A stretch of DNA of 38,864 nucleotides from Paracoccaceae bacterium. GTDB lineage: Bacteria; Pseudomonadota; Alphaproteobacteria; Rhodobacterales; Rhodobacteraceae. The stretch lies in NCBI GenBank assembly GCA_030066855.1, contig JASJAU010000035.1:1-38864 (forward strand), in the 5' to 3' direction. Positions 24,782 through 34,220 of this stretch are shown piece after piece. The notes under the pieces were generated by a model, which ran no database searches, had not been told where the DNA came from, and saw only the letters and a list, made by a program, of their open reading frames with translations. Numbering within the stretch: position 1 is the stretch's first letter; each line of letters begins with the position of its first letter. Made by a program: the position numbers and the translations under genes.

Positions 24782-25924
24782 ATGGATTTCGCCCTGACCG
24801 AGGAGCAAACCGCGATCTTCGACATGGCAGCCGCCTTCGGCGCCGACCGGATCGCGCCCCACGCCCGCCAATGGGAGGCGGAGGGCACCATTCCCAAAGA
24901 GCTCTGGACCGACATCGCCGAATTAGGCTTCGGCGGTCTCTACGTGTCCGAGGCATCGGGCGGCGCGGGCCTCACCCGCCTGGACGCCACCCTTGTTTTC
25001 GAGGCGCTCAGCCGCTCCTGCGCCTCAGTCGCCGCGTTTCTCTCGATCCACAACATGGTCGCCCGGATGATCGACACCTACGGGTCGGACGAAATGAAGG
25101 CGCGGCTCCTGCCAGACGCGATCGCGATGAAAACCGTGCTGTCCTACTGTCTGACCGAGCCCGGCTCCGGCTCCGACGCGGCGGCGCTCCGTACACGCGC
25201 CGAGAAGACCAACGAAGGCTGGCTGCTTACCGGGGTCAAGGCGTTCATCTCCGGCGGCGGCTACTCGGACGCATACTTAGTGATGGCCCGGTCGGGCGGC
25301 GACGGACCCGGCGGCGTCTCAGCGTTTTTTGTTGAGGACGGGTCGGAGGGGCTGTCCTTCGGCGGATTGGAAGAGAAGATGGGTTGGAAGAGCCAGCCAA
25401 CCCGGCAGGTTCAGTTAGACAATTGCGATATTCCCGCAGCGAACATCCTCGGAAACGAAGGAGATGGTTTCAAATACGCGATGTCCGGCCTCGACGGCGG
25501 GCGCCTGAACATCGCCGCCTGCTCGCTAGGCGCCGCGCAAGCCGCGCTGGACCAGACGCTCGCCTACATGGGCGAGCGGAAGGCCTTCGGAAAGACCATC
25601 GACCAGTTCCAGGCGCTTCAGTTCAAACTGGCAGAAACCGAGATCGAGCTCGAAGCCTCCCGCACGTTCCTCCGCCACGCCGCCTGGGCCTTGGACACAG
25701 GCCAGCCCGACGCGACGAAGCGCTGCGCGATGGCGAAGGCCTTCGTGACCGAGGCGGCCTCACGCGCCGCCGATACCTGCTTGCAGATGCACGGCGGCTA
25801 CGGCTATCTCGCGGATTACGGGGTGGAGAAGACCGTCCGCGACCTGCGCGTGCACAAGATTCTGGAAGGCACGAACGAGATCATGCGCCTGATCGTCGCC
25901 CGCGACATGCTGAAGACCCGATGA
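24782..25924 (+). CDS. Acyl-CoA dehydrogenase, probable isobutyryl-CoA dehydrogenase
   Basis: FAD enzyme of 380 residues that introduces the 2,3-double bond; next to the hydroxyisobutyryl genes it most likely makes methacrylyl-CoA from isobutyryl-CoA. The signature SYCLTEPGSGSDAAAL is near residue 120. The catalytic base is probably Glu362 in LEGTNEIMRLIVAR, and LQMHGGYGYLADYGVEK is a typical C-terminal segment. GGGAGG precedes the ATG. The stop overlaps the next start (ATGA), so translation is coupled. Chain specificity is inferred from context. Confidence 0.93.
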   Translation: MDFALTEEQTAIFDMAAAFGADRIAPHARQWEAEGTIPKELWTDIAELGFGGLYVSEASGGAGLTRLDATLVFEALSRSCASVAAFLSIHNMVARMIDTYGSDEMKARLLPDAIAMKTVLSYCLTEPGSGSDAAALRTRAEKTNEGWLLTGVKAFISGGGYSDAYLVMARSGGDGPGGVSAFFVEDGSEGLSFGGLEEKMGWKSQPTRQVQLDNCDIPAANILGNEGDGFKYAMSGLDGGRLNIAACSLGAAQAALDQTLAYMGERKAFGKTIDQFQALQFKLAETEIELEASRTFLRHAAWALDTGQPDATKRCAMAKAFVTEAASRAADTCLQMHGGYGYLADYGVEKTVRDLRVHKILEGTNEIMRLIVARDMLKTR

Positions 25925-26964
25925 GCGACATCCTTATCCGCAAAATCGGCCGCGCGGGGCGCATCACCCTGAACCGGCCCAAGGCCCTGAACGCCCTGAC
26001 CGCAGAGATGGTGAAAGCCATCGCGGAGATCCTCCCGGCCTGGGCCGATGACGACAGCGTTGACCTCATTGTCATGGACGCGGCGGGCGACCGCGCGTTC
26101 TGCTCGGGTGGTGACATCGCCGACATCTACGCGGCGCTGGTCGAGGGGGACCCGCATGTCGCCCGCGACTTCTGGCGGCTTGAATACCCGGTCAACGCTG
26201 CGCTCGCCCATTTCCCGAAACCGGTCGTCACTTTCCTAAAGGGCTTCACCATGGGCGGGGGCGTCGGCGTGGGTTGCCACGCCTCGCACCGGATCGTCTG
26301 TGAGGAAAGCCAGATCGCCATGCCGGAATGCGGGATCGGGTTGATCCCCGATGTCGGCGGCTCGCTCCTATTGGCCCGCGCGCCGGGGCGGCTCGGCGAG
26401 TATCTGGGCGCCACCGGGACCCGGATGGGTTCGGGGGACGCGATCCACGCTGGTTTTGCCGACCACTACGTTCCGCACGACTACTGGACCGCGCTGATTG
26501 AAACGCTTGAAAGCACAGGAGATCCGGCGGCGATCACGGCGGCTTCAAAAGCGCCCCCCGAGAGCCTCCTCGCCGTTCAGGCAACGGATATCGACCGGCA
26601 TTTCGAAGCCCAGACCATCGGCGGCATTCTCAAATCTCTGGAAATCACCGACAGCGAATGGGCTGCCAGAACGCTCAAGACGCTCCACCGCAACGCGCCC
26701 CTTTCCATGGCCGCGACGCTGGAGCTTGTCCGCCGCGCCCGCGCCGATAATAGGATCGACGCGGCCCTCATGAACGAATTCCGCTTCGCCTATCGGATCG
26801 CCGCGCAAAGTGACTTCCGCGAAGGCATCCGAGCGGCCATAATCGACAGAGATAAAAGCCCCCGCTGGCAGCACCCCGCGCCCGACGCCGCGTTACCGGC
26901 CGAGGTCAAAGCGATGCTGGAGCCATTAGGGCCGGAGGAACTAATGCTGGAGGAGACCCCATGA
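25921..26964 (+). CDS. Enoyl-CoA hydratase/isomerase family, 3-hydroxyisobutyryl-CoA hydrolase
   Basis: Crotonase-fold protein of 347 residues. The length, the long C-terminal extension and the motifs AFCSGGDIADIY, GFTMGGGVGVGCHASHRIV and MPECGIGLIPDVGGS match 3-hydroxyisobutyryl-CoA hydrolase, which frees 3-hydroxyisobutyrate from CoA in valine breakdown. The start at 25921 overlaps the stop of the acyl-CoA dehydrogenase, and its own stop overlaps the mmsB start, both as ATGA. A separate methacrylyl-CoA hydratase gene is not adjacent and must be elsewhere. Confidence 0.94.
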   Translation: MSDILIRKIGRAGRITLNRPKALNALTAEMVKAIAEILPAWADDDSVDLIVMDAAGDRAFCSGGDIADIYAALVEGDPHVARDFWRLEYPVNAALAHFPKPVVTFLKGFTMGGGVGVGCHASHRIVCEESQIAMPECGIGLIPDVGGSLLLARAPGRLGEYLGATGTRMGSGDAIHAGFADHYVPHDYWTALIETLESTGDPAAITAASKAPPESLLAVQATDIDRHFEAQTIGGILKSLEITDSEWAARTLKTLHRNAPLSMAATLELVRRARADNRIDAALMNEFRFAYRIAAQSDFREGIRAAIIDRDKSPRWQHPAPDAALPAEVKAMLEPLGPEELMLEETP

Positions 26965-27833
26965 AAATCGGCTTTGTCGGTTTGGGCAACATGGGCGCGC
27001 CCATGGCCGTCAATCTAGCCGCCGCCGGCCACGATGTCGTCGGCTTCGATGTCGCGGCGCCCATGCCTGCGGGCGTCGAACCCGCCGAGTCCGCCACCCA
27101 GGCGGCTACCGGGGCGGACATTGTCGTTACTATGCTCCCTGATGGCGACATCCTGCGAAGCGTCTCGGGCGAGATCCTTCCCAAAATGAAAAAGGGCGCA
27201 ATCCATCTCGACTGTTCGACGGTCGACGTGGAAAGCGCCCGAGCCGTCGCAAGCCAGGCCGAGGCGGCGGGCGTCCGGCCGCTCGACGCGCCGGTCTCCG
27301 GCGGCGTCGGCGGGGCCGAAGCGGGGACGCTGACCTTCATGGTGGGTGGCAAGGATGACGCTTTCTCAGACGCCAAGCCGCTTTTCGACATCATGGGCCA
27401 GAAGGCCGTGCATTGCGGCCCCTCCGGTAATGGGCAGGCGGCCAAACTCTGCAACAACATGATCCTCGGCGCCACGATGATCGCCACTTGCGAGGCCTTC
27501 GCGCTCGCCGATCGGCTGGGCCTTGACCGCAAGTCAATGTTCGACGTGGTCTCAACCTCTTCGGGTTACTCCTGGACCATGAACGCCTATTGCCCGGCGC
27601 CCGGCGTTGGCCCGGTCTCGCCCGCAGACAATGACTACAAACCAGGCTTCGCGGCAGAGCTTATGCTGAAAGACCTGCGGCTCGCGCAGAAGGCCGCGCG
27701 GTCGGTTGACTCGCCCACCCCGATGGGCCGGAAGGCGCGCGATCTCTACGCGCAATTCGTCGAGGCGGAGAACGGACGCGGCAAGGACTTCTCGGCGATG
27801 CTGCCCCGATTCGAGAAGCGGGGTCGGTGGTAA
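26961..27833 (+). CDS. mmsB: 3-Hydroxyisobutyrate dehydrogenase
   Basis: Oxidises 3-hydroxyisobutyrate to methylmalonate semialdehyde with NAD, feeding MmsA. The 290-residue beta-hydroxyacid dehydrogenase starts MKIGFVGLGNMGAPMAVNLA (NAD-binding GLGNMG). It has the substrate segment DAPVSGGVGGAEAGTL and the catalytic Lys162 in GQAAKLCNNM. It is the last gene of the coupled acd-hydrolase-mmsB group and ends four bases from the convergent DUF808 gene, with no visible hairpin between. Confidence 0.96.
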   Translation: MKIGFVGLGNMGAPMAVNLAAAGHDVVGFDVAAPMPAGVEPAESATQAATGADIVVTMLPDGDILRSVSGEILPKMKKGAIHLDCSTVDVESARAVASQAEAAGVRPLDAPVSGGVGGAEAGTLTFMVGGKDDAFSDAKPLFDIMGQKAVHCGPSGNGQAAKLCNNMILGATMIATCEAFALADRLGLDRKSMFDVVSTSSGYSWTMNAYCPAPGVGPVSPADNDYKPGFAAELMLKDLRLAQKAARSVDSPTPMGRKARDLYAQFVEAENGRGKDFSAMLPRFEKRGRW

Positions 27834-27837
27834 GGCG

Positions 27838-28857
27838 CTAGTGCGCCCCGCCGGCCTGCTTCTCAGGGAAAAAGATGCTCAAGACGGGCATCAACACTCG
27901 TGTCACCACAGGGATCAACAACAGTCCAAGGCAGAGTCCGATCACGCCGTCGAGCGACGCGGTCACAACCCATGCAACAAAACCCTCGGCCCGTCCGACC
28001 GCATGGGCGACTCCCTCGGCGACGTGATGAATCATGTCATAGGGCCAATGCCAGCCCAGCACCTCCAGCCCGTGGATTATGATACTGCCCCCGACCCAGA
28101 GCATCGCCGCCGTGCCCACGGTTGAAATCAGCTTCATCACAGTCGGCATCTGCCGCACCATGCCTCGGCCGAAGGCGCGGGTCGCGGCGATAACCCCGTC
28201 TCGACTGAGCTTCAAACCGACGTCATCCATCTTCACCAACAGCGCGACCGCGCCGTACACCAGCGCGGTGATCCCAATAGCCACGACGGCCAGCACCAGA
28301 CCTTGGGTGACCCGAACGTCCGTTTCGATCGCGGCAAGCGAGATGGTCATGATCTCGGCCGACAGGATGAAATCCGTCTTGATCGCGCCCTTGACCCGCT
28401 GCTCCTCCAGATGGGCGGCGTCCAGAGTCTCAGCCTCCTGCGCGTGGCTTTCCTCGAGGGGATGGAAGACGTGCCAGATCTTCTCGGCACCCTCGAAACA
28501 AAGGTAACAGCCTCCGAGCATAAGTAAGGGCGTCACCAGCCAGGGCAGGAAAGCGTCCAACAGAAGCGCGGCGGGCAAAAGGATCACGAGCTTGTTGAAA
28601 AACGAGGCGCGGGCAATCTTCCAGATGATCGGCAGCTCGCGCGCGGCAGGCAGTCCCGTGACGTATTTCGGCGTGACCGCCGCGTCGTCGATCACCACGC
28701 CCGCCGCCTTGGTCCCCGCCTTGGCGGCGTCGTCCAGAACGCCAGCGCCGACCTTGGCGCCCACCTTGGCCGCCTGTCCTGCAACATCGTCCAATTGTGC
28801 CGCCGCCAGTTTGGCTATGGCCGCCACATCGTCCAGGAGCGCCAGAAGTCCGCTCAT
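27838..28857 (-). CDS. DUF808 family inner-membrane protein (YedI-like)
   Basis: A 339-residue protein of the DUF808/YedI family. The N-terminal third is alanine-rich and repeats DDAA/DDVA units (LLALLDDVAAIAKLAAAQLDD, then GVLDDAAKAGTKAAGVVIDDA). About five to six transmembrane helices follow from residue 85 on, including FFNKLVILLPAALLLDAFLPW and LLMLGGCYLCFEGAEKIWH. Function unknown. It is convergent with mmsB and divergent from the P450; the 196 bases to the P450 hold nothing I can name. Confidence 0.92.
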   Translation of the reverse strand: MSGLLALLDDVAAIAKLAAAQLDDVAGQAAKVGAKVGAGVLDDAAKAGTKAAGVVIDDAAVTPKYVTGLPAARELPIIWKIARASFFNKLVILLPAALLLDAFLPWLVTPLLMLGGCYLCFEGAEKIWHVFHPLEESHAQEAETLDAAHLEEQRVKGAIKTDFILSAEIMTISLAAIETDVRVTQGLVLAVVAIGITALVYGAVALLVKMDDVGLKLSRDGVIAATRAFGRGMVRQMPTVMKLISTVGTAAMLWVGGSIIIHGLEVLGWHWPYDMIHHVAEGVAHAVGRAEGFVAWVVTASLDGVIGLCLGLLLIPVVTRVLMPVLSIFFPEKQAGGAH

Positions 28858-29053
28858 CTCACCGCCTCGGTACCAAAAACCCGTTGATTTCGCATCGTTT
28901 CACCCATGCCACGCCGCGCGCCGCCACTCAAGAACCGAGCGCGGTCCGGACTTGCGCCCCGCCCAGGACTTGTCCAATTGTTGAATTGCCCAGCGGGCGC
29001 CGCCGCCTATTTTCCGGCTTCCCCGCAGAAAGCCTGGGAGAGAACCGCAAGAA

Positions 29054-30247
29054 ATGCGCGGAATGGAGCACCTGCGCCAGTCGCCGACCGATGAGGGGTT
29101 CGTCCAAGACCCTTACCCGTTCTACCGAACGGCGCGCGCGCTTGGCGACTTCGTCTTTTGGGAGGATTACGGCCTGCCAATGGCCGTCACCCACGAGGCG
29201 GTCATGGCGGTGATGAAGAGCCGCGATTTGGGACGCGAGATCCCGGCGGACAAGAGCAAGCCGGTGCCAGAGGGCCTCGAGCCCTTCTACCGGCTGGAAG
29301 CGCATTCAATGCTTGAGCGCGAGCCGCCCGCGCATACGCGGCTCAGGCGGCATGTGCTGCGTGGCTTTACCACAAGCCGGATACAAAGCCTCGCCCCCGA
29401 GATCTCCCAGATCGCCGACGCGCTGATCGACCGGATGCCGTCTGGCGAATTCGATCTACTCGAGTATTTCGCCCGCCCTCTGCCCGTGCAAGTGATCGCG
29501 CGGCTCCTCGGCGCGCCCGAGGATATGGCACCCCAGATGCTAGCTTGGTCTAATGCGATGGTGGCGATGTACCAGGCCCGCCGCTCGACCGAGATCGAAG
29601 CAGCGGCGGCCAAAGCGGCGTTGGAGTTCGCCGATTTCATGGCCAGCCACATCGACACGCGTCGGAAGACCCCCGCCAACGACCTGATCACCGATCTGAT
29701 CGCGGCGGAGGAATCGGGCGACGCGCTCTCGACCGACGAACTGATCGCAACCTGCATTCTCCTTATGAACGCCGGGCACGAAGCGACAGTTCACAGCCTC
29801 GGCAACGCGGTGCGTCACATAGCCGGCCATGCCCGCCGCGACGAGGCGCTGGCGCCAAGCCATGTGGCCATCGCGGTCGAGGAATGCTTGCGTTTCGATC
29901 CTCCCCTCCACATGTTCACGCGCCACGTCTACCGCCCCGTCTCGATCATGGGGCATCGGTTCGAGCCGGGCGACAAGATCGGCTGCCTCCTCGGTTCGGC
30001 CTGCCATGACGACGCGATCTGGCCGGACTCCGAGCGCTTCGACCCCTTCCGTGACCCGATCCCGAACGCCGCCTTTGGCGCGGGGATTCACTTCTGCGTC
30101 GGCGCCCCGCTTGCGCGGCTCGAGATGCAGATCGCGCTGCCGATCCTCTTCAGCCGCGCCAAAGACTTGCGGATCGTCCGTCCGCCGCGCGTGGCGAATC
30201 TCTACCATTTCCGTGGGCTAGAGCGGCTCGACGTACTCTGCTGCTAA
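29054..30247 (+). CDS. Cytochrome P450
   Basis: Soluble bacterial class I type P450 of 397 residues. The haem ligand is Cys348 in FGAGIHFCVGAPLARLE. The I-helix carries LLMNAGHEATVHSLGN, the oxygen-activating AG-x-E-(A)T motif, and the K-helix has EECLRF for the ExxR pair. The substrate cannot be predicted. No ferredoxin gene is adjacent, although a ferredoxin-NADP reductase is found 5 kb away. Start: ATG 29054 has GGGAGAG 12 bases upstream; ATG 29063 is an alternative. It is monocistronic by appearance. Confidence 0.95.
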   Translation: MRGMEHLRQSPTDEGFVQDPYPFYRTARALGDFVFWEDYGLPMAVTHEAVMAVMKSRDLGREIPADKSKPVPEGLEPFYRLEAHSMLEREPPAHTRLRRHVLRGFTTSRIQSLAPEISQIADALIDRMPSGEFDLLEYFARPLPVQVIARLLGAPEDMAPQMLAWSNAMVAMYQARRSTEIEAAAAKAALEFADFMASHIDTRRKTPANDLITDLIAAEESGDALSTDELIATCILLMNAGHEATVHSLGNAVRHIAGHARRDEALAPSHVAIAVEECLRFDPPLHMFTRHVYRPVSIMGHRFEPGDKIGCLLGSACHDDAIWPDSERFDPFRDPIPNAAFGAGIHFCVGAPLARLEMQIALPILFSRAKDLRIVRPPRVANLYHFRGLERLDVLCC

Positions 30248-30253
30248 CCCCGC

Positions 30254-30715
30254 TCAGATCGGCAGCATCGTCGTCGACTTGATCTCCTCCATAGAGAGAA
30301 GCGCGGTCACATTGTAGATCCGCACCTCAGAGATCAGCGCCTGATAGAACTCGTCATAGGCCCGCGCGTTTCGAACCCTGACCTTCAGTATGTAGTCGAT
30401 GTCGCCCGCCAGCCGGTGCGCCTCCATCACCTCGGGGCGCGATTTCAGCACGTCCAGGAACTTGGCCTGCCACTCCGAGTCATGGGCGGAGGTACGGATC
30501 AGAACGAAGAAACAGGCCTCCAGCCCAAGCGCCTCGGCGTCGAGGAGCACGGTCTGCTGACCTATCACGCCCGCCTCCCGCATCTTGCGGATGCGATTCC
30601 AGACCGGCGTCTTAGACGAGCCGACCGTCTTAGCGATTTCGTCCAGCGACTGCCCGGCATCGCGCTGAAGCTCGCCAAGGATTTTCCGATCCAACTCGTC
30701 CATCCGAACCGCCAT
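30254..30715 (-). CDS. Lrp/AsnC-family transcriptional regulator
   Basis: A 153-residue Lrp-type regulator. The N-terminal helix-turn-helix is MDELDRKILGELQRDAGQSL with TVGSSKTPVWNRIRKM; the C-terminal RAM effector domain follows (about residues 70-150, with RLAGDIDYILKVRVRNARAY). The ATG at 30715 is favoured by GGAG upstream; ATG 30703 is possible. It is divergent from cysG, and a good Lrp-like operator lies in the shared 136-base gap, so control of the sulfate-reduction operon is likely. The effector may be a sulfur amino acid, but that is inference. Confidence 0.93.
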   Translation of the reverse strand: MAVRMDELDRKILGELQRDAGQSLDEIAKTVGSSKTPVWNRIRKMREAGVIGQQTVLLDAEALGLEACFFVLIRTSAHDSEWQAKFLDVLKSRPEVMEAHRLAGDIDYILKVRVRNARAYDEFYQALISEVRIYNVTALLSMEEIKSTTMLPI

Positions 30716-30806
30716 TCGTTTTCTCCGCCTTTTCCTGGAACCGCGTTCTCGATCTCAGCTGAATTGGAACAAATGTCCTTAATCGCCGCAGCTCACTGCC
30801 GTTTTG

Positions 30807-30821
30807 TAGAACATTATTCTA
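30807..30821. promoter_or_regulatory. Lrp-type operator upstream of cysG
   Basis: TAGAACATTATTCTA has perfect 5-bp inverted arms and fits the published E. coli Lrp consensus YAGHAWATTWTDCTR at 14 of 15 positions (C at the sixth). It ends 30 bases before the cysG ATG and overlaps a possible -10, TATATT, at 30820-30825. Confidence 0.65.
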
Positions 30822-30851
30822 TATTCTTGGCAAGCAGGAGAGGCGCGAGCG

Positions 30852-32249
30852 ATGAAGCATTTCCCCATCTTTGTGGCTTTGGAGGGCCGCAGAGTCGTCG
30901 TATCCGGCGGCGGCGAGGCGGCAGTGGCCAAGCTGCGCCTGCTTCTGAAGACCGAAGCCAGAATCACCGTCTTCGCCGATAACCCGGTCCTGCAGGTCGC
31001 CGACTGGGCCGATCAAGGCCTTCTCCGCCTTGTCCGCCGCAAGTTGGAGCCGGGCGATGCCGCGTGCGCAGTGCTCTTCTACGCCGCCAACGATGACGAC
31101 GCCGAGGACGCCCGTGTCGCCGCGCTCGCCCGCGCCGACGGCGCTTTGGTCAACTGGGTGGATAACCTCGGGGCCTCGCAGTTCATCACGCCGGCCATCG
31201 TCGACCGCGATCCCGTCACCGTCGCCATCGGCACCGAAGGCGCCGCCCCGGTCCTCGCCCGCGCGATCAAGGCGGACCTGGAAGAGCGCCTCCCATCGTC
31301 CCTCGGCATCCTCGCCAGGGTGGGCAAAGCATTCCGCGCCGCAGCGGAAGCGCTGCCCATGGGCCGCAAGCGGCGCGCCTTCTGGTCGGATTACTACTTC
31401 AAATCGGGCCCACAGGTCTTTGATGTTGAGGGAGAAGAGGGCCTGACACCTGCCCTCGAATCTCTCCTGGACGATCATCTGCACTCCAGAGCCGAGGAAG
31501 GCCGTGTCACCTTCGTCGGCGCTGGTCCCGGCGATCCTGAGCTTCTGACACTCAAGGCCCGCCGCGCTTTGCACGAGGCCGATGTCGTCATTCACGACCG
31601 CCTCGTCGCCCCGGAGATCCTGGAATTCGCCCGCCGCGAGGCGCGGATCATCGACGCCGGGAAAGAGGGCTTCGGCCCGTCGACCAAGCAATCCGACATC
31701 GACGCGATGATCGTGGAGCACGCCCAAGCCGGCCAACATGTCATCCGCCTGAAGAGCGGCGACCCCACGGTGTTTGGCCGTCTTGATGAGGAAATGGACG
31801 CCTGCGCCGCCGAGAACGTCCCCTTCTCGATCATCCCCGGCATCACCTCGGCTTCCGCCGCCGTCGCCTCCATCGGTCAGAGCCTGACCAAGCGCGGCCG
31901 CAACTCCTCGGTCCGCTTCGTCACCGGCCACGATATGAAGGGCTATGCCGAGCACGACTGGCGCGCGCTCGCCGAACCCGGTCAGGTCGCGGCGATCTAC
32001 ATGGGCAAAAAATCCGCGCGTTTCGTCCAGGGCCGCCTGATGATGCACGGCGCCGATCCGGAGACGCCGATCTCGATCATAGAGAACGCCTCCCGCCCCG
32101 ATCAACGCACGCTCGCCACGCGCCTCGGCGCGCTCGCCGAAGACCTCGCCGACGCGCAGCTGACCGGCCCCGCCCTCATCCTTTTTGGTCTCGCCCCCCG
32201 CGCTGCCGAAGCCGCCCTACAAACTCTTCCAGAGGAGATCGCGCTATGA
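30852..32249 (+). CDS. cysG: Siroheme synthase CysG (trifunctional)
   Basis: Makes siroheme from uroporphyrinogen III: two methylations, NAD-dependent oxidation and iron insertion. The 465-residue fusion has the dehydrogenase/ferrochelatase part first (VVVSGGGEAAVAKLRLLLK, then AIGTEGAAPVLARAIKADLE) and the methyltransferase part from about residue 215 (VTFVGAGPGDPELLTLKARR, GDPTVFGR, ITSASAAVA). Siroheme serves CysI further along the operon. CAGGAGAGG precedes the ATG. The stop overlaps the DUF2849 start (ATGA). Confidence 0.97.
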   Translation: MKHFPIFVALEGRRVVVSGGGEAAVAKLRLLLKTEARITVFADNPVLQVADWADQGLLRLVRRKLEPGDAACAVLFYAANDDDAEDARVAALARADGALVNWVDNLGASQFITPAIVDRDPVTVAIGTEGAAPVLARAIKADLEERLPSSLGILARVGKAFRAAAEALPMGRKRRAFWSDYYFKSGPQVFDVEGEEGLTPALESLLDDHLHSRAEEGRVTFVGAGPGDPELLTLKARRALHEADVVIHDRLVAPEILEFARREARIIDAGKEGFGPSTKQSDIDAMIVEHAQAGQHVIRLKSGDPTVFGRLDEEMDACAAENVPFSIIPGITSASAAVASIGQSLTKRGRNSSVRFVTGHDMKGYAEHDWRALAEPGQVAAIYMGKKSARFVQGRLMMHGADPETPISIIENASRPDQRTLATRLGALAEDLADAQLTGPALILFGLAPRAAEAALQTLPEEIAL

Positions 32250-32548
32250 GCCGCCGTCCCTTCACCCCCAAGGTCGTCACCGCCAACGCCCTTCTCGAGG
32301 GCGACGCCGTCTGGCTCACTGAAGACGACCGCTGGACCCGCGACATCGCCGAGGCCGAGCTGATCGAGGACGAGGCCGTTGCTGACGACCGGCTCCTCTT
32401 CGCAATCGCGCAACCCGACGTGGTGGTCGGCGCGTACCTAGCCGACGCTGTCCTGTCACAGGATGGCCCGGCCCCCGCGCATTTCCGCGAGACCTTCCGC
32501 ACGCGCGGCCCTTCGAACTACGCGCACGGCAAGCAGGTCGGAGAATAA
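32246..32548 (+). CDS. DUF2849 family protein
   Basis: A 100-residue protein of the DUF2849 family, found mainly between cysG and the sulfite reductase gene in alphaproteobacteria. It is acidic and soluble (PFTPKVVTANALLEGDAVWL, then AEAELIEDEAVADDRLLFAI). Translation is coupled to cysG by a four-base overlap, and cysI starts two bases after its stop. A role in siroheme or sulfite-reductase maturation is suggested by context only. Confidence 0.9.
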   Translation: MSRRPFTPKVVTANALLEGDAVWLTEDDRWTRDIAEAELIEDEAVADDRLLFAIAQPDVVVGAYLADAVLSQDGPAPAHFRETFRTRGPSNYAHGKQVGE

Positions 32549-32549
32549 A

Positions 32550-34220
32550 ATGTATCAATACAATGATTTCGACAAAGCGTTCGTCCGCGAGAGGGTGGAT
32601 CAGTTCCGGGCCCAGGTGGAGCGCCGCATCGACGGATCACTCACCGAGGACGAGTTCAAGCCCCTGCGCCTGATGAATGGCCTCTACCTGCAGCTGCACG
32701 CCTACATGCTCCGCGTCGCCATCCCGTACGGCACGCTGAATTCGGCCCAGATGCGCCAGCTCGCAATGATCGGCGACCGCTGGGACAAGGGTTACGGCCA
32801 CTTCACAACGCGTCAGAACATCCAGTTCAACTGGCCCAAGCTGAAAGACGTACCCGACATGCTCGACGCGCTGGCGGACGTGGGCATGCACGCGATTCAG
32901 ACTTCCGGCAACACGATCCGGAACGTCACCGCCGACCATTTCGCAGGCGCAGCGGCGGACGAGATCGCCGACCCTCGCCCCATCGCCGAGTTGCTCCGCC
33001 AATGGTCCACTGACCACCCCGAGTTCCAGTTCCTGCCGCGCAAGTTCAAGATCGCCGTCACCGGCTCCCCGAACGACCGGGCCGTGACTAAAGCCCATGA
33101 CATCGGCCTCCGCATGGTCCGGAACGACGCGGGCGAGCCGGGGTTCGAGGTGATCGTCGGCGGCGGCCTTGGCCGGACGCCCGTGATCGGTAAGGTCATC
33201 CGGGAGTTCCTGCCGCAAGCCGACCTGCTGCCCTACGTCGAGGCCATCGTCAGCGTCTACAACCTGCTCGGCCGCCGCGACAACAAGTACAAAGCGCGGA
33301 TAAAGATCACCGTTATGGAGAACGGGCTCGAGACCTACCGCGATCTCGTCGAGAAGCGTTTCGCCGAGCTGCGCCCCGAGTTTACGGGTGTCGATCAGGA
33401 AATCCTCGCAGAGATCGAGGCACAATTCGCCCCGCCGGCATTCCGCGAAACGCAGGTCGACAACTTCGAGGCTGCTCGCCTTGCCAACCCCGCCTTCCAC
33501 GCCTGGACCGACACCAACCTCGCCCAGCACCGCGCGACCGGCTACGCCATCGTCTCGATCTCGCTCAAGGCCCACGGCGCCACGCCAGGCGACGCCACCG
33601 GCGACCAGATGCGTGTTCTCGCCGATTTGGCCGAGCGATACGGCCACGACGAGCTGCGCATCAGCCACGAGCAGAACGTGATTCTGCCGCATGTCCACAA
33701 ATCGGACCTGCCCGCGATCTACCAGATCCTCCACAACCACGGCCTCGCCACGGCGAATATCGGCCAGATCTCAGACATCATCGCCTGCCCCGGCATGGAT
33801 TACTGCGCGCTTGCGACCGCTCGCTCGATCCCTATCGCACAGGAGATCGCAACGCGTTTCGACGAGCTGAAGCTCGAGAACGAGATCGGCGATCTGAAGA
33901 TCAAGATCTCCGGCTGCATCAATGCCTGCGGTCACCACCACGTGGGTCACATCGGTATTCTTGGTCTCGACCGGGCTGGGGTGGAAAACTACCAGATCAC
34001 ACTCGGCGGCGATGCGACCGAGACCGCCGCAATCGGCGAACGCGCCGGCCCGGGCTTCTCCGCCGACGAGATTATCCCCGCGATTGAGCGCTTGATCCAC
34101 GCCTATCTGGACCTGCGCGTGAGCGAAGAAGAGACCTTCCTAGCCGCCTACCGCCGCCTGGGCGCCGAGCCGTTCAAGGCCGCGCTCTACCCGGACAAGG
34201 AGAAAGCCAATGCCGCTTGA
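32550..34220 (+). CDS. cysI: Assimilatory nitrite/sulfite reductase hemoprotein (CysI-type)
   Basis: Reduces sulfite to sulfide with six electrons at a coupled siroheme-[4Fe-4S] centre. The 556-residue protein has the two-fold ferrite-reductase plan. The cluster cysteines are 413, 419, 456 and 460 (CPGMDYC and CINAC), the expected C-x5-C and C-x3-C pattern. GYGHFTTRQNIQFNWPK is the N-terminal siroheme-binding segment. Start ATG 32550 follows GGAGAATAAA. No CysJ flavoprotein is present; the downstream fpr suggests ferredoxin as donor (inference). The end overlaps cysH by 11 bases. Confidence 0.95.
   Translation: MYQYNDFDKAFVRERVDQFRAQVERRIDGSLTEDEFKPLRLMNGLYLQLHAYMLRVAIPYGTLNSAQMRQLAMIGDRWDKGYGHFTTRQNIQFNWPKLKDVPDMLDALADVGMHAIQTSGNTIRNVTADHFAGAAADEIADPRPIAELLRQWSTDHPEFQFLPRKFKIAVTGSPNDRAVTKAHDIGLRMVRNDAGEPGFEVIVGGGLGRTPVIGKVIREFLPQADLLPYVEAIVSVYNLLGRRDNKYKARIKITVMENGLETYRDLVEKRFAELRPEFTGVDQEILAEIEAQFAPPAFRETQVDNFEAARLANPAFHAWTDTNLAQHRATGYAIVSISLKAHGATPGDATGDQMRVLADLAERYGHDELRISHEQNVILPHVHKSDLPAIYQILHNHGLATANIGQISDIIACPGMDYCALATARSIPIAQEIATRFDELKLENEIGDLKIKISGCINACGHHHVGHIGILGLDRAGVENYQITLGGDATETAAIGERAGPGFSADEIIPAIERLIHAYLDLRVSEEETFLAAYRRLGAEPFKAALYPDKEKANAA

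Noticed and set aside
30819-32105. Long minus-strand frame of 428 codons opposite cysG
   Set aside because: Codon-position shadow of cysG; composition is Asp/Gly/Arg-rich without any fold signal.
32637-33740. Minus-strand frame of 367 codons opposite cysI
   Set aside because: Antisense shadow of a well-supported gene.
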